Origin: Allostella vacuolata
GTDB taxonomy: Bacteria; Pseudomonadota; Alphaproteobacteria; ATCC43930; Allostellaceae
Assembly (NCBI GenBank): GCA_006739055.1
Contig: AP019702.1
Span: 4,799,388-4,863,387, forward strand
DNA length: 64,000 nucleotides
Direction: 5' to 3'
This document shows, piece after piece, positions 49,397 through 59,178 of this stretch. Position 1 is the first letter of the stretch. Every line of letters starts with the position of its first letter. The position numbers were made by a program, and so were the translations under genes. The notes under the pieces are model-generated. The model was not told the DNA's origin. It saw only the letters and a list, made by a program, of their open reading frames with translations, and did no database searches.

Positions 49397-52115
49397 CGAG
49401 GAACGCGCGGGTCGCCTGGACCGCGTCGGCGAGGCCGATCCGCTCCACCGCCACCCCCGGCGGGAAGGCGCCGTGCAGGCGCGACGGGAAGGCGCGGTCG
49501 AGCAGCACGAAGACGCCGGTGTCGTCGGCGCGGCGCACCAGCCGGCCGAACGCCTGGCGCAGGCGGAAGCGGGTCAGGCGCTCGTCATAGGCCGCCCCGC
49601 CGAAGGCCTGGCGCCGCGCCTTGTGCAGGATGTCGGGCCGGGGCCACGGCACCCGGTCGAAGACGATGAGGCGCAGGGACCGGCCCGGCACGTCGACCCC
49701 GTCGCGCACCGCGTCGGTGCCGAGCAGGCAGCTCTCCTCCTCCGCCCGGAAGATGTCGACCAGGGTGGTGGTGTCGAGCCCGTCGACATGCTGGGCATAG
49801 AGCGGCAGCCCGGCCGCATCCAGCGCCGGGGCGATGCGATGATGCACCTGGCGCAGCCGGCTGACCGCGGTGAAGAGGCCGAGCGCGCCGCCGCCCGAGG
49901 CCAGGAACAAGGCCCGGTAGGCGCCCGACACCTGGTCGATATCGTCCTTGCGCAGGTCGGTCACCACCAGCACCCGGGTCTGCCGGGCATAGTCGAAGGG
50001 CGACGGCACCCGGGCATGGACGGCCGGGCGGGCCAAGTGGCGGGCGCCGGTGCGCTCCTCGGCCGCCGACCAGTCGGCATCCGGGTCGCCGCTCCCGTCC
50101 GTCAGGGTGGCCGAGGTGACGACCACGCCGTGGGCGGGCTTCACCACTGCCTCCATGAAGGGCCGGGTCGGGTCGATCCAGTGGCGATACATGCCGACGT
50201 CGAGGTCGTGGCCCTCGAACCGCTCGACCGCCAGCCAGTCGACGAACTCCGCCGGCGTGTCGTGGGCCAGGTCGCGCAGCATCTTGCGCCAGCTCGCCAC
50301 CTCGCCTTCCGCGCGCCGGGCGATGCCGCGGATCACCGCCTCGATGCGCATCCGGGTCGCGGTGTCGACCTCCTCCGCCTCGTCGTCGCGCATCGCCTTC
50401 AGCCGGTCGACCAGGGCCAGCATCGGCCGGCCGAGGCGGCCGAGCGCGGCCTCCAGCTCGGCCGCCGCCTCCAGCAGCCCGTCGACCGGCGGCCACACCG
50501 CCGCCTCCTTGCCGTAGTTCGAGGCATCGCGCTCGGGCGAGCGGGCATGGACCTGCTGGCGTACCAGGGTCAGGAACGCCTCCGCCGGGCCGTCCGGCTG
50601 GCCGCCCGCCAGGCGCGGCAGCCAGCCCTCGCCCGGCAGGGCGGCAGCCGCGATCAGGATGTCCTCCAGCGCGCGCTCGGCCTGGGCGTCGCCGGTCACC
50701 AGGTCCTCGACCCGGCGGCGCAGGCCGCGGGCGCGGCTGCGCCGCCCGGCCTCCGCCCCGCGCAACCAGCGCCGCAGGTCGGCCGTCTCCTGCCCGGACA
50801 GGTGGGCGGCGAACGCCCCGTCGGCGGCGTCGAAGACGTGGTGGCCCTCGTCGAACACCATGCGGGTCGGCAGCAGCGTGTCGTCCATGCCGCCGAGCGC
50901 CGCCTGGACCATCACCAGCGCGTGGTTGGCGATCACGATCTCCGCCCGCCGGGCGCGGCGCACGCTGCGCTCGATGAAGCACTTGTGGTAGTGCGGGCAG
51001 GCGGAATAGACGCACTCGCCCCGCCGGTCGGTCAGCCCCAGCGTCCGGCCGCGGCCGACCAGCTGGGCCAGCCAGGCCGGGAAGTCGCCGCCGACCATGT
51101 CGCCGTCGCGGGACGCCGCCGCCCAGCGCGCCATCAGGCCGAGCGGGATGGCGTCGGCCGGGCGGCCGCGGGTAGCCGCCACCGCCTCCTCGAAATTGAG
51201 CAGGCACAGGTAGTTCTCGCGGCCCTTGCGCACCACGACGCGGCGCGCCTTCAAGACCGGGTCGGGGTGAAGCCGGTCCAGCTCGTCGTCGATCTGCCGC
51301 TGCAGGTTGCGGGTGTAGGTCGAGACCCAGACCGCGCCGCCATTGCGCTCCGCCCAGAGCGTGGCCGGCGCCAGGTAGCCCAGCGTCTTGCCCACGCCCG
51401 TGCCGGCCTCGGCCAGGACGACGTGCGGCTCGCCCGCGCGTTCCCGCGGGACGAAGGCGGCCGACGCGGCGGCGGCGTACTCCGCCTGCTGCGGCCGGCG
51501 CTCCGATCCGGCGCCCAGCAGTTCGGCCAGGCGCGCCTCGGCCTCCTCCGGCTCGACCGGCAGCGAGCCCGACGGCGGCTCCGGCGCCTGCTCGGACCAT
51601 TCGCCGAGGCCGCGCCAGACCTCCAGCCCGCCGACCGCCGCGTGCGAGGGGTCGATCCGGTCGCCCAGCGCCGCCAGCACCGACGGCGCCCAGATCCAGC
51701 CGCCGCGGCCCATGACGCGGGCGATGGCGCGGGCATCCGCGTCGCCCTCCTCGGCCAGGTCGCCGAGCAGGATCTCGGCCATGCGCGGCAGCAGCAGTGC
51801 CGCCTGCACCCGCTCCTCCGGCGGCTCCAGCCCCAGCGCCTGGGCGAGGCCGCGCGGCGTCGGCACGCAGAAGGTCGCCGGCCGCACGAAGGCATAGAGC
51901 TCCAGCAGGTCGAAGCAGGGGAAGGATTCGAGCCCGAGGCGCCGCGCCGCCGCCCGGCCATGGACGACCAGCGGGGCCGCCGCCTCGACCCGGTCGCGCG
52001 CCGCGGCCAGGCCGAGCAGCTCCACGGGCCCGCCGCCCGGCGGCAGCCAGGCCGCCTCGCGCAGGCCGACGACGAGGGAGGGCGCCGCCTGGGCGGCCAC
52101 GGGCGATTCAGTCAT
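49362..52115 (-). CDS. DinG/XPD-type ATP-dependent DNA helicase
   Basis: Superfamily 2 helicase of 917 residues. A non-helicase N-terminal region (about 210 residues) precedes Walker A (LAEAGTGVGKTLGYL). The Fe-S cluster cysteines lie in NYLCLLNFEEA and GECVYSACPHYHKCF, then Walker B (MVFDEGHHVFDAAD). The C-terminal half has the YRALFLASGGGALGLFTA and DGVDVPGRSLRLIVFDRVPW motifs. These 5'-3' helicases resolve R-loops and other structures. The ATG at 52115 is the first in-frame start after the gap to lysS. Confidence 0.9.
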   Translation of the reverse strand: MTESPVAAQAAPSLVVGLREAAWLPPGGGPVELLGLAAARDRVEAAAPLVVHGRAAARRLGLESFPCFDLLELYAFVRPATFCVPTPRGLAQALGLEPPEERVQAALLLPRMAEILLGDLAEEGDADARAIARVMGRGGWIWAPSVLAALGDRIDPSHAAVGGLEVWRGLGEWSEQAPEPPSGSLPVEPEEAEARLAELLGAGSERRPQQAEYAAAASAAFVPRERAGEPHVVLAEAGTGVGKTLGYLAPATLWAERNGGAVWVSTYTRNLQRQIDDELDRLHPDPVLKARRVVVRKGRENYLCLLNFEEAVAATRGRPADAIPLGLMARWAAASRDGDMVGGDFPAWLAQLVGRGRTLGLTDRRGECVYSACPHYHKCFIERSVRRARRAEIVIANHALVMVQAALGGMDDTLLPTRMVFDEGHHVFDAADGAFAAHLSGQETADLRRWLRGAEAGRRSRARGLRRRVEDLVTGDAQAERALEDILIAAAALPGEGWLPRLAGGQPDGPAEAFLTLVRQQVHARSPERDASNYGKEAAVWPPVDGLLEAAAELEAALGRLGRPMLALVDRLKAMRDDEAEEVDTATRMRIEAVIRGIARRAEGEVASWRKMLRDLAHDTPAEFVDWLAVERFEGHDLDVGMYRHWIDPTRPFMEAVVKPAHGVVVTSATLTDGSGDPDADWSAAEERTGARHLARPAVHARVPSPFDYARQTRVLVVTDLRKDDIDQVSGAYRALFLASGGGALGLFTAVSRLRQVHHRIAPALDAAGLPLYAQHVDGLDTTTLVDIFRAEEESCLLGTDAVRDGVDVPGRSLRLIVFDRVPWPRPDILHKARRQAFGGAAYDERLTRFRLRQAFGRLVRRADDTGVFVLLDRAFPSRLHGAFPPGVAVERIGLADAVQATRAFLAIRRAPASPTG

Positions 52116-52217
52116 CTGCCCTATATAAGGTGTGGGCTGGAAATGGGTCGGCGTTGACGATGCCGGGCGTCGGGCATAGGGTCCGCGGTCCTTTTTTCCA
52201 GCAGCAGGAGACGAGCG

Positions 52218-53795
52218 GTGGCGGACCCGGAGCAACGCGGCCTCGCGCAGACGGCGAAGGCGTGGCCTTTCGAGGAGGCACGGCGGCTCCAGGAACGTTT
52301 CGCCGCGAAAGCCCCCGACAAGGGCTACGTCCTGTTCGAGACCGGCTACGGCCCGTCCGGCCTGCCGCATATCGGCACCTTCGGCGAGGTGGTGCGCACG
52401 ACCATGGTGCGCCGCGCCTTCGCGCTGCTGTCCGACCTGCCGACCCGGCTGTTCGCCTTCTCGGACGACATGGACGGGCTGCGCAAGGTGCCCGACAACG
52501 TCCCCAACCCGGACCTGCTGCGCCCGCACCTGGGCAAGCCGCTCACCGCCGTGCCGGACCCGTTCGGGACGCATGAGAGCTTCGGCGCCCACAACAATGC
52601 CCGCCTGCGCGCCTTCCTGGACGCGTTCGGGTTCGAGTACGAGTTCCAGAGCGCCACCGACTGCTACCGCTCCGGCCGTTTCGACCGGACCCTGATGACC
52701 GTGCTGCAGCGCTACGACGAGGTCATGGCGGTGATGCTGCCGAGCCTGGGGGCGGAGCGCCAGGCGACCTACAGCCCGTTCCTGCCGGTCAGCCCGGCGA
52801 CCGGCCGGGTGCTGCAGGTGCCGATCCTCCACCGCGACGTCGATGCCGGCACCATCGCCTTCCAGGACGAGGACGGCCGGACGGTCGAGCTGCCGGTCAC
52901 CGGCGGCCACTGCAAGCTGCAATGGAAGTGCGACTGGGCGATGCGCTGGGTGGCGCTCGGCGTCGACTACGAGATGGCGGGCAAGGACCTGATCGACAGC
53001 GTGCGGCTGTCCGGGCAGATCGCCCGCATTCTCGGCGCCCCGCCGCCGGAGGGGTTCAACTACGAGCTCTTCCTCGACGATGCCGGGCAGAAAATCTCCA
53101 AGTCCAAGGGCAACGGCCTGTCGGTCGAGGACTGGCTCGCCTATGCGCCGCCGGAATCCCTGTCGCTGTTCATGTACCAGCAGCCGCGCCGCGCCAAGCG
53201 CCTCTATTTCGACGTCATCCCGCGCGCGGTCGACGAGTACCTGACCTTCATCGAGAAGTATGCGGCGGAAGGCCCGGCGCAGCGGCTGGAGAACCCGGCC
53301 TGGCACATCCATGGCGGCAACCCGCCGGCCGCCGAGGTGCCGCTCACCTTCGGCGTGCTGCTCAACCTGGTCGGCGTCGCCCACGCCGAGACCAAGGACG
53401 TGCTGTGGGGCTTCATCAGCCGCTATGCCCCCGGCACGACGCCGGAGAACGCGCCGACGCTCGACCGCCTGGCCGGCTACGCGATCCGCTACTACCAGGA
53501 CTTCGTGAAGCCGACCCAGCGCCCGCGGCCGCCGAGCGACCTGGAGCGGGCGGCGCTGGAGGACATGGCGGCGATGCTGGACGCGCTGCCCGCCGATGCG
53601 GACGCCGCCCAGATCCAGAATGCGATCTACGAGATCGGCAAGCGCCATCCCTTCGCCCAGCTCCGCGACTGGTTCAAGGCGCTCTACGAGGTGCTGTTCG
53701 GCCAGAGCGAGGGCCCGCGCATGGGCTCCTTCGTGCTGCTCTACGGGGTGCCGGAGACCGCCGCCCTGGTGCGGGCCGCGCTGGCCCGCGAGTGA
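52218..53795 (+). CDS. lysS: Lysyl-tRNA synthetase, class I
   Basis: Class I (archaeal-type) LysRS of 525 residues, which charges tRNA-Lys. The HIGH motif is [13 protein letters not shown] and the KMSKS-like loop [28 protein letters not shown] and [16 protein letters not shown] are class I LysRS signatures. This form is found in a subset of alphaproteobacteria in place of the class II enzyme. The start is the GTG at 52218 with AGGAGA upstream. A strong terminator follows. Confidence 0.95.
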   Translation: MADPEQRGLAQTAKAWPFEEARRLQERFAAKAPDKGYVLFETGYGPSGLPHIGTFGEVVRTTMVRRAFALLSDLPTRLFAFSDDMDGLRKVPDNVPNPDLLRPHLGKPLTAVPDPFGTHESFGAHNNARLRAFLDAFGFEYEFQSATDCYRSGRFDRTLMTVLQRYDEVMAVMLPSLGAERQATYSPFLPVSPATGRVLQVPILHRDVDAGTIAFQDEDGRTVELPVTGGHCKLQWKCDWAMRWVALGVDYEMAGKDLIDSVRLSGQIARILGAPPPEGFNYELFLDDAGQKISKSKGNGLSVEDWLAYAPPESLSLFMYQQPRRAKRLYFDVIPRAVDEYLTFIEKYAAEGPAQRLENPAWHIHGGNPPAAEVPLTFGVLLNLVGVAHAETKDVLWGFISRYAPGTTPENAPTLDRLAGYAIRYYQDFVKPTQRPRPPSDLERAALEDMAAMLDALPADADAAQIQNAIYEIGKRHPFAQLRDWFKALYEVLFGQSEGPRMGSFVLLYGVPETAALVRAALARE

Positions 53796-53816
53796 TTCGC
53801 AAGCCCGCTGCGGCGC

Positions 53817-53854
53817 GGGTGCGGCCGGCACCGCGGCCGCACCCGTCCTTTTTT
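53817..53854 (+). terminator. Rho-independent terminator of lysS
   Basis: A perfect 11-bp GC stem (53817-53827 with 53834-53844) and 6-base loop are followed by GTCC and a run of six T (53849-53854), 22 bases after the lysS stop. Confidence 0.9.
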
Positions 53855-53955
53855 ATAACGCCCGCAGCCCCTTCCGGTTCCCGGAAACCGTCGACTTTGT
53901 CGACTTTCGCGCACGTCAAGGCACCCGATTGTCGCAGTTTCCCCGCCCTGCTCGT

Positions 53956-53984
53956 TTGACAGGCAGGGGAACGCTCCGTAACAA
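53956..53984 (+). promoter_or_regulatory. Promoter of the M23-type gene
   Basis: A consensus TTGACA (53956-53961) and TAACAA (53979-53984) with a 17-base spacer, 60 bases before the start codon. A tandem 9-base repeat (GTCGACTTT twice) lies further upstream near 53888-53905. Confidence 0.5.
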
Positions 53985-54043
53985 TCGTTAACACAGGCGG
54001 GTGGGGGCCCGCCGGTCGGGTGAAACGGAACTTGGAGGGGGGC

Positions 54044-55611
54044 ATGGGTCGAGCAGCGCCGCGCGCGGTCTTTGCGTCATTTTGGGGTAAGACATCCGCA
54101 TTCGTCCTGGCCGCCGCCATAGCCGCGGTCATCCCCTCGACCCCTTCCGCGCTCGCTGCCCCGGCCCAGCAGGCCGCCGCCCAGAAGAAGCCCTCCGCCC
54201 CGGCCAAGGCCCTTCCGGCCGCCAAGCCCACCCCCTCAAGCTCGCGTCCGCCAAGCCGGCCCCGGCCGGCCGGCCCGCCGCGGCACCGGCCGTCCGGCCC
54301 GGGGCCAAGCCGGTGGCGGCGAAGGCGCCCGCGCCCAAGTCTCTTGCAGCCCGGGTACCGGCCGCCAAGCCGCAGGGCGGCAAGCTGCCCGCCAAGGCGG
54401 CCGTCAAGGGCAAGGGCCCCCGTGATACGCGCGCCGTCCCCGCCCGGTCCAAGGGCTACCTGACGCTGCCGGCCAGCGCCACCAAGAGCCTCTACCGCAC
54501 GGCATCGGTGACCGCGCCCTCGCCGGAACGCCGCATCTTCAGCCTGGTCGAGGACGACGAGAACCTGATCGACGTTCTGGTGCGCGAGAACGTCAACCCC
54601 GACGACCTGATCGCCGCCATCGACGCCTTCGAGGACATCGAGGAACGCCAGCGGCTGGTGCGCGGCGACCGGATCGAACTGGTCATCGACGGCTCCAACA
54701 GCTCGGGCGAGCGCAACCTGACGGCGCTCCGCGTCATCCGCGCCCAGGGCGGCGACGTGACGCTGGCCCGCTCCGGCGACGGCTTCACCGCCTCCGAGGG
54801 CAAGGACACCCGGTCCGCCACCCTGCTCACCATGACCGGCACCGTCTCGGCCGACTGGCGCGCCTCGCTCGCCCGCGCCGACGTCCCGCCCGACCTGGCG
54901 GATGCGGTCGACCGGCTGCTGGCACTCGACCTCGACCTGCCGCGCCCGGTGCCGGCGGGATCGACGTTCGAGATCCTGGCCGAGCGCCGCGACGGGCAGG
55001 GGCGCTCGGCCGCCCACGTCACCCGCTACATCGGCATCAACGTCGCCGGCTACGACCACCGCATCTACCGCTACATGCCGCAGGACGGCGCCGCCGGCTA
55101 TTTCGACGAGCGTGGCCGCAGCGTCGCCCCGCTGTCGCTGACCATGCCGGTCGCCGACGCCCGCCTGACCTCCGAGTTCGGCTGGCGCCAGCACCCCAAG
55201 CTGAAGCGCCGCATGTTCCACCGCGGGATCGACCTTGCCGCCCCGATCGGCACGCCGATCGTCGCCTCGGCCGACGGGGTCGTCGAATGGGCCGGATGGC
55301 GCGGCGCCTATGGCCGCTACGTCCGCCTGACCCATGGCAGCGGCATGTCCACCGGCTACGGCCATCTCAGCGACTATGCGCCGGGCCTGACCGAAGGCAG
55401 CGTCGTCCGCCAGGGCGAGCTGATCGGCTATGTCGGCTCGTCCGGGCGATCGACCGGGCCCCATGTGGACTTCTCGGTGCTGGTGGACGGGCGCCCCGTC
55501 AACCCGATGCACGCCCTGATGCCCGCCCCCCGCGACCTGCGCGGGCCCGAGCTGCTGGCCTTCCGCGAGCATGTCGCGCAACTGCACGGGGTCGCCCAGG
55601 CGACACCGTAG
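54044..55611 (+). pseudogene. M23/LytM-type envelope peptidase-like protein, frameshifted
   Basis: The ATG at 54044, with GGAGGGG upstream, encodes a signal sequence (FVLAAAIAAVIPSTPSALAA) and a Lys/Pro/Ala linker. That frame degenerates after about 54236. The rest, with a Lys/Pro/Ala continuation, an FSLVEDDENLIDVLVRENV-type N-domain and a LytM domain, is in another frame to the stop at 55611. Adding one C to the C5 run at 54231-54235 restores one continuous protein. In the LytM domain, HRGIDLAAP and YGHLSDYAPG are normal, but the HxH motif reads HVD (Asp codon 55468-55470), so one zinc ligand is altered. Sequencing error remains possible. Confidence 0.75.
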
Positions 55612-55759
55612 GCGTCGCGCGGGACGGCCGGAGACTGCGGCTGTTCGGGCGATTGATGGTCCATTCTGGGAGGAATAAGGTTCGGATCGACGCGTTATCC
55701 GCCTAGCGGGTGCCGCAGGCATTCGGACTTTCAACCCTTTGGCGTACGGCGGCCCCGTC

Positions 55760-57409
55760 ATGACGACCTTCGATCCCGGCGAGCTGACCCGCGACAGTTC
55801 CGCCGGCCGCGCCATCCCCGCCCCCCGCTGGCGCGACCTGATCCTGGCCGGCGATCTGGCGGGCCGCCTCGCCTTCGCCGCCGCCGTCCTGGTCGGGCTG
55901 GCGGTGCCGCTGGTCTGGGTGGCCGCGCAGTTCTATGCGCCGATCGACCATGACACCGGCGCCATCCTCTACTTCTCCGACCGCTGGAGGGCGGGCGAGC
56001 GGCTCTATGTCGACCTGATCGACGTCAACCCGCCGCTCGTCTTCATCCTCGGCCTGGTGCCGGTCCTGATCCGGCAATGGACCGGCCTGCCGGAACCGGC
56101 CGCCCTCATCGCCTGCGTCGCCGCCTCCTCGATCGCCTCGGCCTTCGTCTCCTGGCGGTTGCTCGCCTGGCGCGCCACCCAGATGGGCCGCGGCGAGCCC
56201 GGCACGCTGACCGCGACCCTGGTGCCGCTGGCCCTCCTCTTCGCCCTGCTGACCCCGGGCGAACTCGGCCAGCGCGAGCACCTGATGGTGGTGCTGACCG
56301 TGCCCTACGTCGTGCTGACCGCGCTGCGCCTGGAAGGACGGCGGCTGCCGCTGGCGGTCGGCATCCTGATCGCCGCGTCGGCCGCCGCGGGCTTCGCGCT
56401 CAAGCCCTTCTTCCTGCTGGTACCGGCGCTCATCGAGCTGTTCGTCCTCTGGGTCCGCCGCGGCCAGGCCTTCCGCGACGCGGTGCCGTGGACGATGGGC
56501 GCGTTGTGGGCCGGCTATGTCGCGCTCACCTTCCTCGCCTTCCCGGAATATGGCGACACCATCCTGCCGATGACGCTCGAGCTCTACTCGCGCCTCGGCG
56601 ATTCGAGCCCGATGGTCGCCTTCAACCGGGGCTTCCTGCCGATCGAGGCGGGAATCCTGGTGCTGGGCGTGGTCACCATCCTGATGGTCCGCTCGCGCCT
56701 CTGCCAGACCCTGGCGCTGTTCGCGATCGGCACCGCCGTCACCACCATCGTCCAGGGCAAGGGCTGGTCGCACCAGTGGCTGCATGCCGACCTGGCCTTC
56801 ATCCTGCTGGGGGCCGCGGTGCTGGCGGCCGCGGCCGAGCGCTACGGCCCGACCGACATCCTGCGCCAGCGCCGCCTCGGCGCGACGCTGGTGGTCAGCG
56901 TGCTGGCCTTCTCCTACGTCGCGGCCAACAACGACGCGCCGCCCTGGTTCCGGGTCGACCGGATGGGCTTCGACGGGCGCCTCGGCCGGCAGATCGCGCT
57001 GGTCGACGCCGAGCCGAACAAGGAATCGTTCCTGGCGCTGTCGCCCGGGATCTATCCCTTCTTCCCGATGATCAACTACACCGGGACCCGGATGGCGATC
57101 CCCTACATGAGCATGTGGGTGCTCCAGGGGGTCTACAAATACTGCCCGGCCAGCGGCCCGCAGCGCTTCAACCCCGTCGATGCCATGGCGCCGGCGGAGC
57201 GGCGGGTGTTCGAGTCCGTGGCCGACGGGCTGGTGAACAACAAGCCGACCCTGGTGGTCATCGACCGCATCCCCGGCATGCCGACCTGCGACGGCAAGGT
57301 GTTCGACTACCTGGCCTATTTCATGCAAAACTCGAAGTTCGCGGCCGAGTTCATGAACTACGACATGCACCGGGTGTTCGACCGCTACATCGTCTATCGT
57401 CGGCGCTGA
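55760..57409 (+). CDS. Polytopic membrane protein, GT-C (GT39/ArnT-like) glycosyltransferase candidate
   Basis: Protein of 549 residues with about ten transmembrane helices. An early loop with acidic residues (HDTGAILYFSDRWRAGERLY, then DLIDVNPPLVFILGLVPVL) resembles the catalytic loop of GT-C enzymes, which use lipid-linked sugar donors. The C-terminal 150 residues are a periplasmic soluble part. The start at 55760 has no strong ribosome site. It is followed 59 bp later by a GH17 membrane protein. Function as a sugar transferase is inference. Confidence 0.65.
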   Translation: MTTFDPGELTRDSSAGRAIPAPRWRDLILAGDLAGRLAFAAAVLVGLAVPLVWVAAQFYAPIDHDTGAILYFSDRWRAGERLYVDLIDVNPPLVFILGLVPVLIRQWTGLPEPAALIACVAASSIASAFVSWRLLAWRATQMGRGEPGTLTATLVPLALLFALLTPGELGQREHLMVVLTVPYVVLTALRLEGRRLPLAVGILIAASAAAGFALKPFFLLVPALIELFVLWVRRGQAFRDAVPWTMGALWAGYVALTFLAFPEYGDTILPMTLELYSRLGDSSPMVAFNRGFLPIEAGILVLGVVTILMVRSRLCQTLALFAIGTAVTTIVQGKGWSHQWLHADLAFILLGAAVLAAAAERYGPTDILRQRRLGATLVVSVLAFSYVAANNDAPPWFRVDRMGFDGRLGRQIALVDAEPNKESFLALSPGIYPFFPMINYTGTRMAIPYMSMWVLQGVYKYCPASGPQRFNPVDAMAPAERRVFESVADGLVNNKPTLVVIDRIPGMPTCDGKVFDYLAYFMQNSKFAAEFMNYDMHRVFDRYIVYRRR

Positions 57410-57468
57410 CCCGGCCCTCTTTCCACCCCGGCTTCCCTTCTCTCCCGACCCAGAGCGGACCGACGCCC

Positions 57469-59103
57469 TTGCTGCGCCTGCTAGCCCTTGCCGTCGGCGC
57501 ACTCGCCGTGATCGGCGCGAACTGGTTGTTCTGGAGCCTGCCGAACCGCCCCTACGACCTGGAGGCACGGCCGCTCGGCATGATCCGCAGCGTCTCCTTC
57601 GCGCCCTTCCGGGACGGGCAGAGCCCCCTGGTGAAGCGCTACCCGAGCGCGGCCGAGATCGAGGAGGACCTGACCCTGCTCAAGGGCCGCGTCGCCGGCG
57701 TGCGCACCTACACCAGCCGCGAAGGGCTGGAGGTGGTGCCGGAGATCGCCCGCCGCCTCGGCATCGAGGTGACGATGTCGGCCTGGATCGGCAGCGAGAG
57801 CGCGATCAACGACCAGGAGGTCGACGCGCTGATCCGCCTCGCCAATGCCTATCCCGACGTCATCAAGCGGGTGATCGTCGGCAACGAGGTGCTGCTGCGC
57901 AAGGAGCAGAAGCCCGACGCGCTGGCGGGATACATCCGCCGGGTGCGGGCCGCCGTGCAGCAGCCGGTCAGCTACGCCGACGTCTGGGAGTTCTGGAAGC
58001 GCAACCCGGCGCTGGCCGACGAGGTCGACTTCATCACCATCCATATCCTGCCCTACTGGGAGAACCACCCGTCGGGGGTGGAGGACCTGCAGGTCCATGT
58101 GATGGCCGCCTACCGCGAGATCGAGGAGGCCTTCCCCGGCAAGAAGCTGCTGATCGGCGAGGCCGGCTGGCCCAGCGTCGGCCGCTCGCGCGGCCCGGCC
58201 GTGCCGTCCCTGATCAACAAGGCCCGCTTCATCAACGGCTTCCGCATCCTGGCCGCCGAGCACGGGGTCGACTACAACCTGATCGAGGCGTTCGACCAGG
58301 GCTGGAAGGCGAAGCTCGAAGGCACCGTCGGCGCGAACTGGGGGCTGTTTTCCACCGCCCGGGTCGCCAAGTGGGGCGCCGACGGCAAGGTGGTGGAGAA
58401 CCCGCACTGGCACATCCACTTCGCCATCACCAGCCTGGGCGCGCTCCTCCTCCTCGGCTGGATGGCGGCGACCCGGCGGGAACTCGGGGGCCATGCGCTG
58501 CTGTGGGCGGCGGCCGGCGCGCAGATCCTGGCGACGGCCGCCCTGGTGGCCATCCTGATGGAATGGCAGGTCGCCTACTCGACCTACCGCCTGCTGTGGA
58601 CCGCGTTTGCCGCCGGCATCACCGGCGCCAGCGTCGTGCTCTATGCCCTGGCCTTCCGCGGGCTGGCGGCGCCGCGGAAAGCGGGCCCGCCCGGCTGGGC
58701 GCGCTCGGCCGGGCGGCTCTATACCCTGTGGGCGGTGATGGCGGTCGTCCACACCCTGCTGCTCGCCTTCGATGGCCGCTACCGGGACTTCCCGAACCTG
58801 CTGTTCGCGCTGCCGGTGCTGGCGACCCTGGTGCTGGTCGCGGCCCGCTTCGCCCTGGGGCAGGCCCGCGGCCGGGGTGCGCTGGCGATCGACGGCCTGT
58901 TCGGCGCGGGCACCGGTCCGGCCGTCTCCGGCGACCGGCGCGCCATCCTCTTCGGCGCCGCCCTGATGGGGTCGATGGGCCTCGTGATCGGCGAGACGCT
59001 GGCCAATCGCGAGGCGCTGGTGTGGGCGGCGATGTCGCTGTTGCTGGCGGTCCCCTTCGCCTTCGGCATGCGGCTGCGGGCGCGACCGCCGATGCCGGCC
59101 TGA
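57469..59103 (+). CDS. Membrane protein with GH17 domain (beta-glucan enzyme)
   Basis: Protein of 544 residues. An N-terminal anchor helix is followed by a GH17 barrel (about 30-300). Candidate acid/base Glu140 lies in VGNEVLLRKEQ and nucleophile Glu231 in IGEAGWPSVGRSRG. About seven transmembrane helices complete the chain. Homologues are annotated as beta-(1,6)-glucan synthases or exo-beta-1,3-glucanases; transglycosylation in the periplasm is likely. The TTG at 57469 is the best start, since no ATG or GTG precedes the anchor. Confidence 0.78.
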   Translation: MLRLLALAVGALAVIGANWLFWSLPNRPYDLEARPLGMIRSVSFAPFRDGQSPLVKRYPSAAEIEEDLTLLKGRVAGVRTYTSREGLEVVPEIARRLGIEVTMSAWIGSESAINDQEVDALIRLANAYPDVIKRVIVGNEVLLRKEQKPDALAGYIRRVRAAVQQPVSYADVWEFWKRNPALADEVDFITIHILPYWENHPSGVEDLQVHVMAAYREIEEAFPGKKLLIGEAGWPSVGRSRGPAVPSLINKARFINGFRILAAEHGVDYNLIEAFDQGWKAKLEGTVGANWGLFSTARVAKWGADGKVVENPHWHIHFAITSLGALLLLGWMAATRRELGGHALLWAAAGAQILATAALVAILMEWQVAYSTYRLLWTAFAAGITGASVVLYALAFRGLAAPRKAGPPGWARSAGRLYTLWAVMAVVHTLLLAFDGRYRDFPNLLFALPVLATLVLVAARFALGQARGRGALAIDGLFGAGTGPAVSGDRRAILFGAALMGSMGLVIGETLANREALVWAAMSLLLAVPFAFGMRLRARPPMPA

Positions 59104-59122
59104 AGCCGCCCCCCTGGAAGCG

Positions 59123-59147
59123 AAAAAGCCCGGCCATGGGCCGGGCT
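59123..59147 (-). terminator. Rho-independent terminator of the sigma/anti-sigma operon
   Basis: Read on the minus strand: a perfect 9-bp stem (AGCCCGGCC with GGCCGGGCT, 59127-59147) around a 3-base loop, ending in TTTTT (59127-59123). It follows the anti-sigma gene and may also stop the convergent GH17 transcript. Confidence 0.75.
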
Positions 59148-59178
59148 CCTGTCGGGAGCGAAGCGGAGCCGGGTGGCC

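Noticed and set aside
49362-53831. Single 1,489-codon frame covering helicase and lysS
   Set aside because: The part beyond 52115 is antisense to lysS, which has clear class I LysRS motifs. The helicase ends its homology at the ATG at 52115.
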